Positions 24,572 to 31,895 of a DNA stretch of 64,000 nt are shown piece after piece. Within the stretch, counting starts at the first letter, position 1. Each line of letters starts with the position of its first letter. A program made the position numbers and the translations under genes. The notes under the pieces were generated by a model, which was not told where the DNA came from, did no database searches, and saw only the letters and a program-made list of their open reading frames with translations. Source of the stretch: an uncultured Phascolarctobacterium sp. (GTDB lineage Bacteria > Bacillota > Negativicutes > Acidaminococcales > Acidaminococcaceae); the NCBI GenBank assembly GCA_900544795.1, contig UQWM01000008.1, positions 16,780 to 80,779 of the forward strand. Direction: 5' to 3'.

Positions 24572-25926
24572 GGTTCACCTCGCTATCGATGGTAAAATGG
24601 TTTGATTTGTTGTTTTTACAAAGTGAAAGTTTGTATTTTTTGAAACACAAGATAAAATTTATTCATAATAGCTATATCTTCTGTTATTATAGCACCGTTG
24701 TACCCCCCACAAGACGTGTTAAAGGGTTTTGTGTAATTTTAGGATTTCGCCGCGATACGATTGGCGCCGCGCAGCCGCCTGAAAGCGGCACTGCGGCTTG
24801 TTTTATGGCGTTTGACAAGGGGCGAAAAAATTTTTAAAATTTTTTTAATTTTCTGCTGCTTTTCCCTTCTGGGCCAGCTTTTTGTATTTGCGCACTACTT
24901 TGTTAAAGCCAATACAGGCCTAAAAAATGCCCGCAAAAGCGGGGCAATTTTTTAGGCCTGTATTGGCTTTTGTTCGACGCTGGGGTATTGCAAAGGGCGC
25001 CATACCCTAAGTGGTACCCAGCTTTTGCTGCTACAGAAATGGGGCGGCAAAGCCGCTGGCTACTAAAAAACTGGGGCGAATGAATCCAGTTTTTTGTTTT
25101 TCTATTTGATATGCAGCTTTCTTACCAAGAAAGCTGCGCAAAGAAAGTTTTTAGCACTGTCAAACTTTTCCAGTGTAATTTATTTTCCGTTTTTATTGTT
25201 CATTTCTTTTGGCGGAAAAAGAAACGAACCAATCTACAGAAGCTCATTATTCAATCGCCTCCTTCGCTGTCCGTTTTACCTCTGCATTAGTCACGGCGTT
25301 ACACTTGTGACTAATGCGGTAAAAAGGCAATAAAAGCCGGCACGTCGCAGATTTTTATTTAGCTTCGCTCAACGGCGGCTCCGCGAAACTTGCCTGCTTT
25401 GCAGGCTTCGGACAAGTCACTGCGCTATCGCCTTATTCGCATCGCACATAACAAAATCGTGCTCAATGTGCCCTAGCGACCTACGTTCTACTGCTTGCGT
25501 AACTTATAAGTAACCCATAAGGTTTTAGGTTGTTTGCTGCAAACTATAGAATTGTCAACCTTATCACAGGCGGTATTTGCAAAAAATGGCGATAAAATAT
25601 ACTTTGTTCGGTACAGGATGGTTTTAGCGCATTTGGAACATTTGGTAGATGAGCGACAGGAGTTGCAAGAACGCGGAGAACCTGTTTGAGGTATCGGCAA
25701 TACGCTATGCAAAGCATAGCGTGCTTCAATGCTTTTCACCCTACGATGCCGAGTTTTCCGGAGCGCGGGCAACGACTGAAGCGCAATCCAAATTTCCAAC
25801 CGCGCGGAAGATTTTTTGCCAAGCTTTTTTCTAAAAAAAGCTTGATAAAGAATACGCAATCTTAAATCTAAACGCTAACGGCAATAAAAAAACAGCAGCT
25901 ACCCTGCTATGCAGGACGGCTGCTGT
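24572..25926. other. 1.35 kb without credible genes
   Basis: Short open frames here lack RBS and family features. The stretch holds several perfect hairpins: 24905-24970 (24-bp arms), GCAGCTTTCTT/AAGAAAGCTGC near 25111, ACGCTATGC/GCATAGCGT at 25702-25722 and GCCTGC/GCAGGC near 25390. It looks like decayed or repeat-type intergenic DNA of the accessory island. Confidence 0.6.
24905..24970. repeat. Perfect 24-bp inverted repeat
   Basis: AAAGCCAATACAGGCCTAAA and four more bases at 24905-24928 are exactly reverse-complemented at 24947-24970, around an 18-nt GC-rich centre that can itself pair. No transposase or target duplication is seen. It could be a MITE-like element or an extreme terminator. 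Confidence 0.85.
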
Positions 25927-25955
25927 TTGAATTTGCTTGACAAATAAGGTATAAT
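25927..25955 (+). promoter_or_regulatory. Promoter of the antitoxin RNA
   Basis: TTGAAT and TATAAT separated by 17 bp; predicted start near 25962. A strong-looking promoter with no protein gene downstream on this strand, as expected for the antisense RNA of a type I cassette. Confidence 0.65.
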
Positions 25956-25961
25956 ATACAC

Positions 25962-26062
25962 AAAGAGATAGCTTGATGTGTGAGATCGTCAGCTCTCTCC
26001 CCTGTTTTTAGTCACTGAAAGAAAGGCTGCTCGGTCACCACCGAAGTGGCCTTATTTCATTT
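25962..26062 (+). ncRNA. Candidate antisense antitoxin RNA
   Basis: About 100 nt from the promoter at 25927-25955 to a hairpin at 26033-26051 (GGTCAC/GTGGCC) followed by TTATTTCATTTT. It converges on, and its end touches, the 3' end of the 27-codon toxin gene on the other strand, so it would pair with the toxin mRNA 3' region. Expression and exact ends are predicted, not seen. Confidence 0.6.
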
Positions 26063-26145
26063 TAGCGCTTATGCGTTAGTGAAATAATGAATACTACCAG
26101 CGTTGCGAAACCTATCATTAGCGATAATGTTTCAAACATCGTCAT
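26062..26145 (-). CDS. 27-residue holin-like toxin peptide (type I toxin)
   Basis: The ORF reads MTMFETLSLMIGFATLVVFI then ISLTHKR: a single membrane span with a short basic tail, strongly resembling the putative holin-like toxin family (Hol_Tox), whose members begin M-x-FETL-x-LMI-FA/GTL. A strong RBS (GGAGGTGG) lies 5 nt before the ATG. An upstream CCTCC at 26171-26175 (minus) can pair with that GGAGG, as in type I toxins whose SD is hidden. Promoter at 26206-26234. Peptides of this class depolarise the membrane; function here is inferred. Confidence 0.8.
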   Translation of the reverse strand: MTMFETLSLMIGFATLVVFIISLTHKR

Positions 26146-26205
26146 AGTATCCACCTCCATTCATAGCGAAGGAGGAACCGACTTCATCAAACTATCTCTG
26201 GCTAT

Positions 26206-26234
26206 AGTATAGCACTTTGCATACAAGTTTACAA
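26206..26234 (-). promoter_or_regulatory. Promoter of the toxin mRNA
   Basis: TTGTAA (26234-26229) and TATACT (26211-26206) with 17 bp between. Transcription would start near 26200 with a leader of about 55 nt that can fold over the RBS. The -10 region and first 15 transcribed bases are an inverted near-copy of the antitoxin promoter region. Confidence 0.65.
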
Positions 26235-26300
26235 ACAAACATTCGCTTTTTATTTAAAGAAAAATTATTTTTGACCCGGCAGTTATGGCCGGGTCTTTTT

Positions 26301-26510
26301 TTATTCACACCTATTGCCGACGATTATAAGCAGTTGAAAGTCCAGCACCTGCCCCAGACGAGTGAGGACGGCGACGGTGGTGCTTACTTCGCCCCGCTCG
26401 ATGCAGCCGTAGTGTTTGGCCGAAAGCCCGATGGATTCGGCGACTTGCTCTTGGGTAAGTTTTTTGTGCTGACGGGCGCTTTTGATTTGGGCGCCGATGT
26501 ATTTTTGCAT
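26301..26510 (-). CDS. Small XRE-family transcriptional regulator
   Basis: 69-residue Cro/CI-type HTH protein: IGAQIKSARQHKKLTQEQVA, ESIGLSAKHYGCIERGEVST. The ATG at 26510 is preceded by GGGAGGGG at good spacing; an in-frame ATG at 26528 overlaps the RBS. It contains little beyond the DNA-binding domain. It diverges from the sigma-like gene, with inverted repeats between them that may be its operators. Confidence 0.85.
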   Translation of the reverse strand: MQKYIGAQIKSARQHKKLTQEQVAESIGLSAKHYGCIERGEVSTTVAVLTRLGQVLDFQLLIIVGNRCE

Positions 26511-26523
26511 GGTATCCCCTCCC

Positions 26524-26540
26524 GCCACTATTTTAGTGGC
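26524..26540. repeat. Short hairpin before the XRE gene RBS
   Basis: GCCACTA-TTT-TAGTGGC, a 7-bp stem ending just upstream of the RBS of the XRE gene. It could influence translation or serve as an operator. Confidence 0.4.
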
Positions 26541-26555
26541 AAAGGGTGGATGCTG

Positions 26556-26578
26556 AACACCTGATTGTATGGGGTGTT
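26556..26578. promoter_or_regulatory. Inverted repeat AACACC-N11-GGTGTT
   Basis: Perfect 6-bp arms 11 nt apart in the divergent region between the XRE and sigma-like genes. The spacing suits a dimeric HTH protein on one DNA face. Confidence 0.4.
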
Positions 26579-26609
26579 AATTTTTTTGATACGGGAGTAG
26601 ACTATTTTT

Positions 26610-26623
26610 CATCACGCGTGATG
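26610..26623. promoter_or_regulatory. 14-bp perfect palindrome, possible operator
   Basis: CATCACGCGTGATG lies about 40 bp upstream of the sigma-like gene. A perfect palindrome this long in AT-rich intergenic DNA suggests a regulator site, possibly for the divergent XRE protein. Confidence 0.45.
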
Positions 26624-26664
26624 TTTTACAGTATAGCCCGCTATCATAAAAAACGAAAGAACTG

Positions 26665-27273
26665 ATGAGTATAAAAACTGGAGCGAAGGAGGCTGCCACT
26701 GCGCAGCCCGATAATTTGAGATTGTTGATAGCAGCCGCACAGGGCGGCGATAAGCAGGCGCTTTTGCAGCTGTGCGAAAACTTTAGCCCGCTTTTAAAAA
26801 GCGAAGCCCGACGCGAGATGTTTTATAAGTCGCTGGGCAGGGATGCGGAAGGAATAGCTGTGCTGGCTTTTATTGAGCTGGTGCTTAAATATGGCGACGA
26901 TGATTTTATAAATTGGCCGGGCTATGCCCGCTGCAAGGTGCATTTTGCGCTGTTTGACGCTATGGAAAAGCAGGGCGAAATTTGGGAGCATGAGGCGGCT
27001 GTGGATGCGGACTGCGAGGAGGGTGCGGCGCTGCTGGACGAGTGCGGGCTGAACGCCGGTCAGTTGGACGATTTGACGCAGCTTTTGCTTTCGCTGGAGC
27101 TGGGCGAGGCGCTGGCGCAGCTGCCGGGCATACAGCGGCAGGTTTTACAGCTGCTGTTTGTGCAGGATCTGAAGCCTGCAGAAGCTGCACGGCGGCTGGG
27201 CTGTACGGTGCGCAATGTTACCAAGCACCGGGCGAAGGGGCTGGATAAAATACGACAGCTTTTGGACCGTTAA
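26665..27273 (+). CDS. Sigma-70-like factor with region 4 HTH
   Basis: 202 residues. The N-terminal part (LLIAAAQGGDKQALLQLCEN, then LKSEARREMFY) resembles sigma region 2 of helix-turn-helix sigma factors, and the C-terminus is a clear region 4: ALAQLPGIQRQVLQLLFVQD, LKPAEAARRLGCTVRNVTKH, RAKGLDKIRQ. It may be an alternative or phage-type sigma factor. The RBS is weak. It ends at a strong terminator and diverges from the XRE gene, suggesting a small regulatory module in the island. Confidence 0.7.
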   Translation: MSIKTGAKEAATAQPDNLRLLIAAAQGGDKQALLQLCENFSPLLKSEARREMFYKSLGRDAEGIAVLAFIELVLKYGDDDFINWPGYARCKVHFALFDAMEKQGEIWEHEAAVDADCEEGAALLDECGLNAGQLDDLTQLLLSLELGEALAQLPGIQRQVLQLLFVQDLKPAEAARRLGCTVRNVTKHRAKGLDKIRQLLDR

Positions 27274-27289
27274 GTATCAAGCAAATAAA

Positions 27290-27320
27290 AGCAGACATTC
27301 ACTAAACGTGAATGTCTGCT
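27290..27320. terminator. Bidirectional terminator
   Basis: AGCAGACATTCAC and GTGAATGTCTGCT form a 13-bp stem with a 5-nt loop. T tracts follow on both strands. It ends the sigma-like gene (plus) and the 242-residue hypothetical gene (minus). Confidence 0.9.
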
Positions 27321-27354
27321 TTTTTATTTAGACAACTACAACATTGCTTACTTA

Positions 27355-28083
27355 TTAAGGCAATGCTATTGATAATTCAGACGCTCCCGCACCTGTACCG
27401 TCTTTTACCCAACTGTTGGCTTTGATAGTATGGTGCGTTATGCCTCTGGTAAAATCGTAAAGCCAGATGACGCTTGGTGTACATAAAATATTTACTGCGG
27501 CTTCTCTGTTTCTTATGCTTAATCCTACCTCAAATTCAAAACTAAAACCGCCATAAGAAGCCGGTCTGGGGTTTACAGGCCTGGCAGGACTTAAAAACCC
27601 GACATGCGGCAACTGAACATCCCACACAGCTTTATTTTGGCCGCAAAAACAGGCATTTTGGCTGATGATCTGTACATCTGATGCGGTAAAAGCTGTGCTG
27701 CCATTAAAGTTTACCATACCGCTGCTGCTGGCGCTGCCTGTCCCAGCAAGCAGCGTGCCAGTTGTCTCACTGTGCGTACCAACTGTCGTTACCGGCTCAA
27801 CAGCGTGCCAGTCGCCTTGGGCACCATCAACAGCAAATTCCAGCCGCATATTCTTTGCATAATATCCTACTGACAGCCAGTTTGGGGTTGGCCGATAATG
27901 CGGCCTGTCGTTATGATATATACTGTGAGACATGATGCCCTTGATTTTATAAGGGCCTGCTTCTGTATGCGTTATCTCAAAATCGACAACCGCTTTAACA
28001 GCCTGCTGATTTTCATATACAGTACCTGGATGCTCATGTTCTTCTTGTCCGTTACCTATAAAAACCAAATTAACTTTGCTCAT
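27355..28083 (-). CDS. Hypothetical protein, beta-rich
   Basis: 242 residues with no family I recognise. No signal peptide or membrane segment. It is rich in Ser, Thr, Gly and aromatics with alternating patterns suggesting beta structure; Cys appears in CFCGQNKAVWD and a Pro-rich stretch follows (SPARPVNPRPASYGG). A good RBS (AAGGAG) precedes the ATG. It follows a smaller unknown gene by 16 bp, so the two form a unit ending at the terminator 27290-27320. Its position in the island suggests acquisition. Confidence 0.6.
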   Translation of the reverse strand: MSKVNLVFIGNGQEEHEHPGTVYENQQAVKAVVDFEITHTEAGPYKIKGIMSHSIYHNDRPHYRPTPNWLSVGYYAKNMRLEFAVDGAQGDWHAVEPVTTVGTHSETTGTLLAGTGSASSSGMVNFNGSTAFTASDVQIISQNACFCGQNKAVWDVQLPHVGFLSPARPVNPRPASYGGFSFEFEVGLSIRNREAAVNILCTPSVIWLYDFTRGITHHTIKANSWVKDGTGAGASELSIALP

Positions 28084-28099
28084 TTACTATCACTCCTTC

Positions 28100-28464
28100 T
28101 TAACAATCCAATTTTTTCTCGTTCAATTCAGTGATCAGAAACTCAGCATAATTTTTGCGTCTAAAATGCAGCTTAACTTTCAAGCCCACATTTAAGGGTT
28201 CGTCAGAAGCCTCGCTTTTGATGCGGCTTGCAGAAACCTTATAAAAGGATTTTTCACTAAACTGTTCTGTATCAAATAAACTGCTTCCTGTTTCACCGCC
28301 TTCGCAAACCAGATAGTTACCTAAAACAAGTTCGTTTTTCTCTCTGTCGTTGATGATGTAGATCACCGCAGTAAGAGGAATTGGTTTTTTATTTGTTTTG
28401 ACAGTACCTTCATAAAATTCGCCTATTTTGTATTCTCCGCAGTATTTTTTTCGATCGCCTGCAT
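28100..28464 (-). CDS. Hypothetical protein, frame interrupted at an A7 run
   Basis: No known family. The long frame (stop at 28100) stays open upstream well beyond the first GTG (28366), with convincing protein sequence (KYCGEYKIGEFYEGTVKTN). The only ATG with a good RBS (AAGGGAG, 8 nt) is at 28464, in another phase; one more A in the run of seven A at 28451-28445 would join them into 121 residues. Either a small frameshift, slippage at the A run, or a non-standard start. Partner of the 242-residue gene downstream. Confidence 0.45.
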
Positions 28465-28491
28465 AAATAACACTCCCTTTTCAATATTGAT

Positions 28492-28516
28492 TAAGTAAGA
28501 TGCGCATTTTTACTTA
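28492..28516. promoter_or_regulatory. Inverted repeat TAAGTAA-N11-TTACTTA
   Basis: Perfect 7-bp arms upstream of the unknown two-gene unit, overlapping where its promoter should be. Possible operator. Confidence 0.4.
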
Positions 28517-28574
28517 CATATATGGTAACGCTGTTTTTATCCACTATGGTAAAAGTTATCTGGGCTAAAACACA

Positions 28575-28609
28575 AAAAGACCCTTTCAGTTAGACTGAAA
28601 GGGTCTTTT
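28575..28609 (-). terminator. Terminator of the rpsP-trmD-rplS operon
   Basis: AAAAGACCCTTTCAG/CTGAAAGGGTCTTTT, a 15-bp stem with a 5-nt loop followed by TTGTGTTTT in the minus direction, 28 nt past rplS. Confidence 0.92.
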
Positions 28610-28636
28610 GATTTACGATTTGTAATTTGAGACCGA

Positions 28637-28978
28637 TTATCTGCGTTCGCGGATACGAGCAGCTTTACCGGTGAGGTTACGCAGATAGTAGAGTTTAGCT
28701 CTGCGAACGATACCACGGCGAGCCACTTCGATTCTCTCTAAGCGGGGGCTGTGGAGCGGGAAAGTTCTTTCAACGCCTACGCCGTAGGAAATACGACGAA
28801 CGGTGAACATTTCGCGGACGCCGGAACCGCTGCGAGCTATTACTACGCCTTCGTACATCTGTACGCGTTCGCGAGTACCTTCGACTACTTTTACATAAAC
28901 TTTTACGGTGTCGCCTGCACGGAAGTCAGGGATGTCGGAACGAAGTTGTTCTTGTTCCAATACTTCAATAATATTCAT
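28637..28978 (-). CDS. rplS: 50S ribosomal protein L19
   Basis: Large-subunit protein at the 30S-50S interface. 113 residues with the family motifs FRAGDTVKVYVKVVEG, RVQMYEGVVIAR and FTVRRISYGVGVERTFPLHSP. Last gene of the rpsP-to-rplS operon. Normally lepB follows closely; here an accessory island intervenes. Confidence 0.98.
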   Translation of the reverse strand: MNIIEVLEQEQLRSDIPDFRAGDTVKVYVKVVEGTRERVQMYEGVVIARSGSGVREMFTVRRISYGVGVERTFPLHSPRLERIEVARRGIVRRAKLYYLRNLTGKAARIRERR

Positions 28979-29102
28979 AATTTCCTCCTCGAATCATAGA
29001 CGTTCATGTGCGAACACACCACAGCGGACCGTCCGTTTTACACAAATGCCATTATATCATAGTGTTGGCTTTGTTGCAATTATTTTTTTTATATTTCGGT
29101 AT

Positions 29103-29675
29103 TTATTTTTGCCACCAGGCTTCGCCTGCCAAACGGTCTAAAATGATGGCGGCGGCCGAGCGCACGCACAGGTGGTTGTAGTCGCTGGGGCCATAGATGG
29201 GTTCTAACACATAGTCGAAGCCGTTCATGGTTTCCTGCTCCATGCCGTAGCCTGTACCAAACAGCAGCAGTATGGGCTTGTCGCCTGTTTGCAGCAGGTC
29301 ACGCACAAAGCCATAGGTGACTGTGTTGGGATAGGTGCGGGCGTCGGTGGTGATGGTGGCGGGGGCCTGCCCTTCCAGCAGGGTGATGGCCTGGATGGCC
29401 GCTGCGATGCTGGTGGTATGAGCGACGCGCTCTAAGGCATTGCCCCGGTCGGGGTTATAGGTTTTGCCGTAGCCGTTTTGCCAGTAGTCGGTGATCTTGT
29501 TGATGATTTCGGCCTGCACCTGAAGCGGATGGATCAAAAAGTATTTTTTGACATCGTAGGTTCGGGCAGTGCGCGAGATATCGTGGATATCGAAGTTGGT
29601 GACGGCGGTGGCGATGACCTGCATATTTTTGTTGTAGATGGGATAATGTACCAGTCCCAAATAGAGGTTAGCCAT
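29103..29675 (-). CDS. SPOUT-like RNA methyltransferase family protein (DUF2168)
   Basis: A predicted SAM-dependent RNA methyltransferase often encoded between trmD and rplS. MANLYLGLVHYPIYNKNMQVIATAVTNFD opens the protein; LLLFGTGYGM resembles the SAM-binding knot loop and YNHLCVRSAAAIILDRL closes it. The start at 29675 has AAGGTG upstream and overlaps the end of trmD. The substrate is unproven. Confidence 0.85.
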   Translation of the reverse strand: MANLYLGLVHYPIYNKNMQVIATAVTNFDIHDISRTARTYDVKKYFLIHPLQVQAEIINKITDYWQNGYGKTYNPDRGNALERVAHTTSIAAAIQAITLLEGQAPATITTDARTYPNTVTYGFVRDLLQTGDKPILLLFGTGYGMEQETMNGFDYVLEPIYGPSDYNHLCVRSAAAIILDRLAGEAWWQK

Positions 29676-30426
29676 TTTCAGCACCTTCTAGTTCCTGTTT
29701 GATCTCGGCCAGCAATTTGGCATCGGTTTTATTAAGCTCGCCCAACAGGTCGGGACGCCTAAGCCAGGTGGCTTTGAGGGCTTCTTTGCGCCGCCAGCGG
29801 TCGATAAGGGCATGGTTGCCATTACGCAGCACTTCGGGCACTTCAAGGCCTTCAAAGGTGACGGGGCGTGTGTACTGTGGGTATTCAAGCAGCCCGGTGC
29901 TGAAGGAGTCTTCGACAGCGCTGGCCATTTTGCCCAGCACGCCGGGTATGAAGCGCGCGACGGCGTCCATAACGATGAGTGCGGGAAGTTCGCCACCGGT
30001 GAGCACATAGTCGCCGATGGAGAGTTTTTCGTCGACCCAGCCAAAGATGCGTTCGTCGAAGCCTTCGTAGTGCCCGCAGACGAGGATAAGGTCCTGCTTG
30101 CTATGGGCATATTCTTCGACGATGCTTTGCCTGAGGGTGCGGCCGCCGGGGCACATGGCAATAACGCGTGCTGCGGGCAGCTTTGCTTTAGCTGCACGGA
30201 TAGCCGCTACCATGGGTTCGGGCTTAAGCACCATACCTGCGCCACCGCCAAAGGGCGTGTCGTCGACGGTACGGTGCCGGTCGGCAGCAAAATCGCGCGG
30301 GTTGATGCAGCTTACTTCTACAAGTCCTGCTTCGACTGCGCGTTTGATGATGCTGTGACCTGCCGCTTGTTCGATTTGTTCAGGAAATAGGGTGATAAAA
30401 AGAAATTTCACGGTGCCTCTGTCCAT
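29668..30426 (-). CDS. trmD: tRNA (guanine-N1)-methyltransferase
   Basis: Methylates G37 of tRNAs reading CNN codons, preventing frameshifts. 252 residues; the SPOUT knot is seen as LVCGHYEGFDERI and SIGDYVLTGGELPALIVMDAV, and DDTPFGGGAGMVLKPEP near residue 55 is the family signature. It overlaps rimM by 19 bp. Confidence 0.97.
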   Translation of the reverse strand: MDRGTVKFLFITLFPEQIEQAAGHSIIKRAVEAGLVEVSCINPRDFAADRHRTVDDTPFGGGAGMVLKPEPMVAAIRAAKAKLPAARVIAMCPGGRTLRQSIVEEYAHSKQDLILVCGHYEGFDERIFGWVDEKLSIGDYVLTGGELPALIVMDAVARFIPGVLGKMASAVEDSFSTGLLEYPQYTRPVTFEGLEVPEVLRNGNHALIDRWRRKEALKATWLRRPDLLGELNKTDAKLLAEIKQELEGAENG

Positions 30427-30911
30427 TCAGGTAGTTCGACCAGGATACGGCGGTCGTGTACGTTGATTTCTTTGACGTGTTTTTTGAGGGCCGGGACGAG
30501 GATGTCTTTGCCTTCGGGCACGGCGATGACGTAAACGTCGTTGCTGCCGGTGCTGATAACGTCTTTGAGGGTGCCGAGCTGCGTACCTGCCACGTCCAGC
30601 ACGGGCAGGCCGATGAGGTCGGCTACATAGTATTCGCCTTCGCCAAGCTTGGGCAGATCTTCACTGTTGATAAGAACTTTTTTACCGCGCAGCAGGTCGG
30701 CGTCGTTCATGGTGTCTACGCCCTGGCACTTCATCAGTACCATGCTTTTATGAAAGCGGGCGGAGGTGATCTTGAGCGAACTACCGTCACTAAGCAGCAG
30801 GGTTTTAAGTTTTAAAAATTGTTCAGGACGATCTGTATGCGGCATAATGCGAATATCGCCCCGCACACCGTGCGGAGCGATAACTGTGCCAATAACGACT
30901 TGTTTTTCCAT
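30408..30911 (-). CDS. rimM: 16S rRNA processing protein RimM
   Basis: Assembly factor for the 30S head that binds S19. 167 residues; IAPHGVRGDIRI near the start and EGEYYVADLIGLPV in the middle mark the RimM and PRC-barrel domains. Sits between ylqD and trmD with tight spacing. Confidence 0.95.
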   Translation of the reverse strand: MEKQVVIGTVIAPHGVRGDIRIMPHTDRPEQFLKLKTLLLSDGSSLKITSARFHKSMVLMKCQGVDTMNDADLLRGKKVLINSEDLPKLGEGEYYVADLIGLPVLDVAGTQLGTLKDVISTGSNDVYVIAVPEGKDILVPALKKHVKEINVHDRRILVELPEWTEAP

Positions 30912-30912
30912 A

Positions 30913-31317
30913 TTATTCGCGGAAAGCGATGATCTTGCCGTCTTCGGTGAGGATCTCGGCGCCCATGAGTGCGTCGATATCGGTGCCGATAGCGATCTCT
31001 ACGGTGCGTTCAAGCGTGCCGTGGCCGATCTCGGCGCCCAGTTCCAAAGCTTCAGCGCGTTTGAGTTTGTCGTCGGCTTCTGCTTTAGCGGCGTTGATCT
31101 TGTTTCTTTCCATCTCGATCTGCTCGCGCAGGGACGGAAGTACGCTCAGGTCGCTGGCAGCCTGGGCAAGTGCTTTTTTAGCCTGGAATTCAAAATGCTC
31201 GATATCCAGATTTATTTGTTTTATGGTGTTTTGGACATCGCCAATAATTTTCAGTTTGAGATCTTCTGTTACTTTTGCTTTGACTGCAACCGGAACACGT
31301 ACAAACATTTTATCCAT
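30913..31317 (-). CDS. ylqD: YlqD family protein
   Basis: 134-residue protein of unknown function conserved at this operon position in Firmicutes. The N-terminus KMFVRVPVAVKAKVTEDLK and a charged coiled coil (about residues 35-85) are typical. Adjacent to rimM, one base apart. Confidence 0.85.
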   Translation of the reverse strand: MDKMFVRVPVAVKAKVTEDLKLKIIGDVQNTIKQINLDIEHFEFQAKKALAQAASDLSVLPSLREQIEMERNKINAAKAEADDKLKRAEALELGAEIGHGTLERTVEIAIGTDIDALMGAEILTEDGKIIAFRE

Positions 31318-31340
31318 AGTTTAAACCATCCTTATAAGTC

Positions 31341-31568
31341 TTAGACTATCTCTACGACTACTTTTACATTCTCGCGGGTTGCAACAGCTTTCATGACAGT
31401 TCTGATTGCTTTAGCAATACGGCCCTGTTTTCCAATAACTTTACCCATATCTTCAGGAGCCACATGGAGGCGAAGCACCGTTGATGTTCCGGTGGTTTCC
31501 TCCTCCACGACTACTGCAGACGGATTGCTAACTAGAGACTTGGCCATTACTTCTACCAATTCTTTCAT
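31341..31568 (-). CDS. khpA: KH-domain RNA-binding protein KhpA
   Basis: Single KH domain with the GxxG loop GKQG in MGKVIGKQGRIAKAIR; KhpA works with KhpB in RNA-based control of cell division in Gram-positives. The ATG at 31568 suits the GAGG RBS better than the GTG at 31577. Between rpsP and ylqD, its usual place. Confidence 0.93.
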   Translation of the reverse strand: MKELVEVMAKSLVSNPSAVVVEEETTGTSTVLRLHVAPEDMGKVIGKQGRIAKAIRTVMKAVATRENVKVVVEIV

Positions 31569-31587
31569 GCAAATCACGCCTCATTTC

Positions 31588-31857
31588 TTATTTTGCTTTA
31601 GAGTCAGCATATTTTTTCATGATGCCGTCTTTACTGAACAGGTTTTTAACAGTATCAGTAGGTTGTGCACCGTTAGTCATCCAGCAGAGAGCTTTCTCTT
31701 CGTCGATTTTTACGATAGCGGGTTGTACGGTAGAATCATAGTAACCGATGCTTTCGATGATGCGGCCGTCACGCGGAGAGCGGGAGTCAGCAACAACGAT
31801 ACGGTAAAAAGGAGCTTTTTTAGAGCCCATACGTTTTAAACGGATTTTAACTGCCAT
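31588..31857 (-). CDS. rpsP: 30S ribosomal protein S16
   Basis: 89 residues; begins MAVKIRLKRMGSKKAPFYRI and contains VVADSRSPRDGRIIESIGYY, both diagnostic. First gene of the rpsP-khpA-ylqD-rimM-trmD-rplS run, 38 bp after ffh. Confidence 0.98.
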   Translation of the reverse strand: MAVKIRLKRMGSKKAPFYRIVVADSRSPRDGRIIESIGYYDSTVQPAIVKIDEEKALCWMTNGAQPTDTVKNLFSKDGIMKKYADSKAK

Positions 31858-31895
31858 GTCTGTTTCACCTCCTTCAACCGAATTTTGATTTTAAT

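Noticed and set aside
24905..24970. Insertion sequence ends
   Set aside because: No transposase frame and no target duplication; only the inverted repeat is supported.
25488..25859. 123-codon minus ORF in the gene-free stretch
   Set aside because: Basic, Ser/Arg/Cys-rich translation with no RBS or family features; it crosses palindromic repeat DNA.
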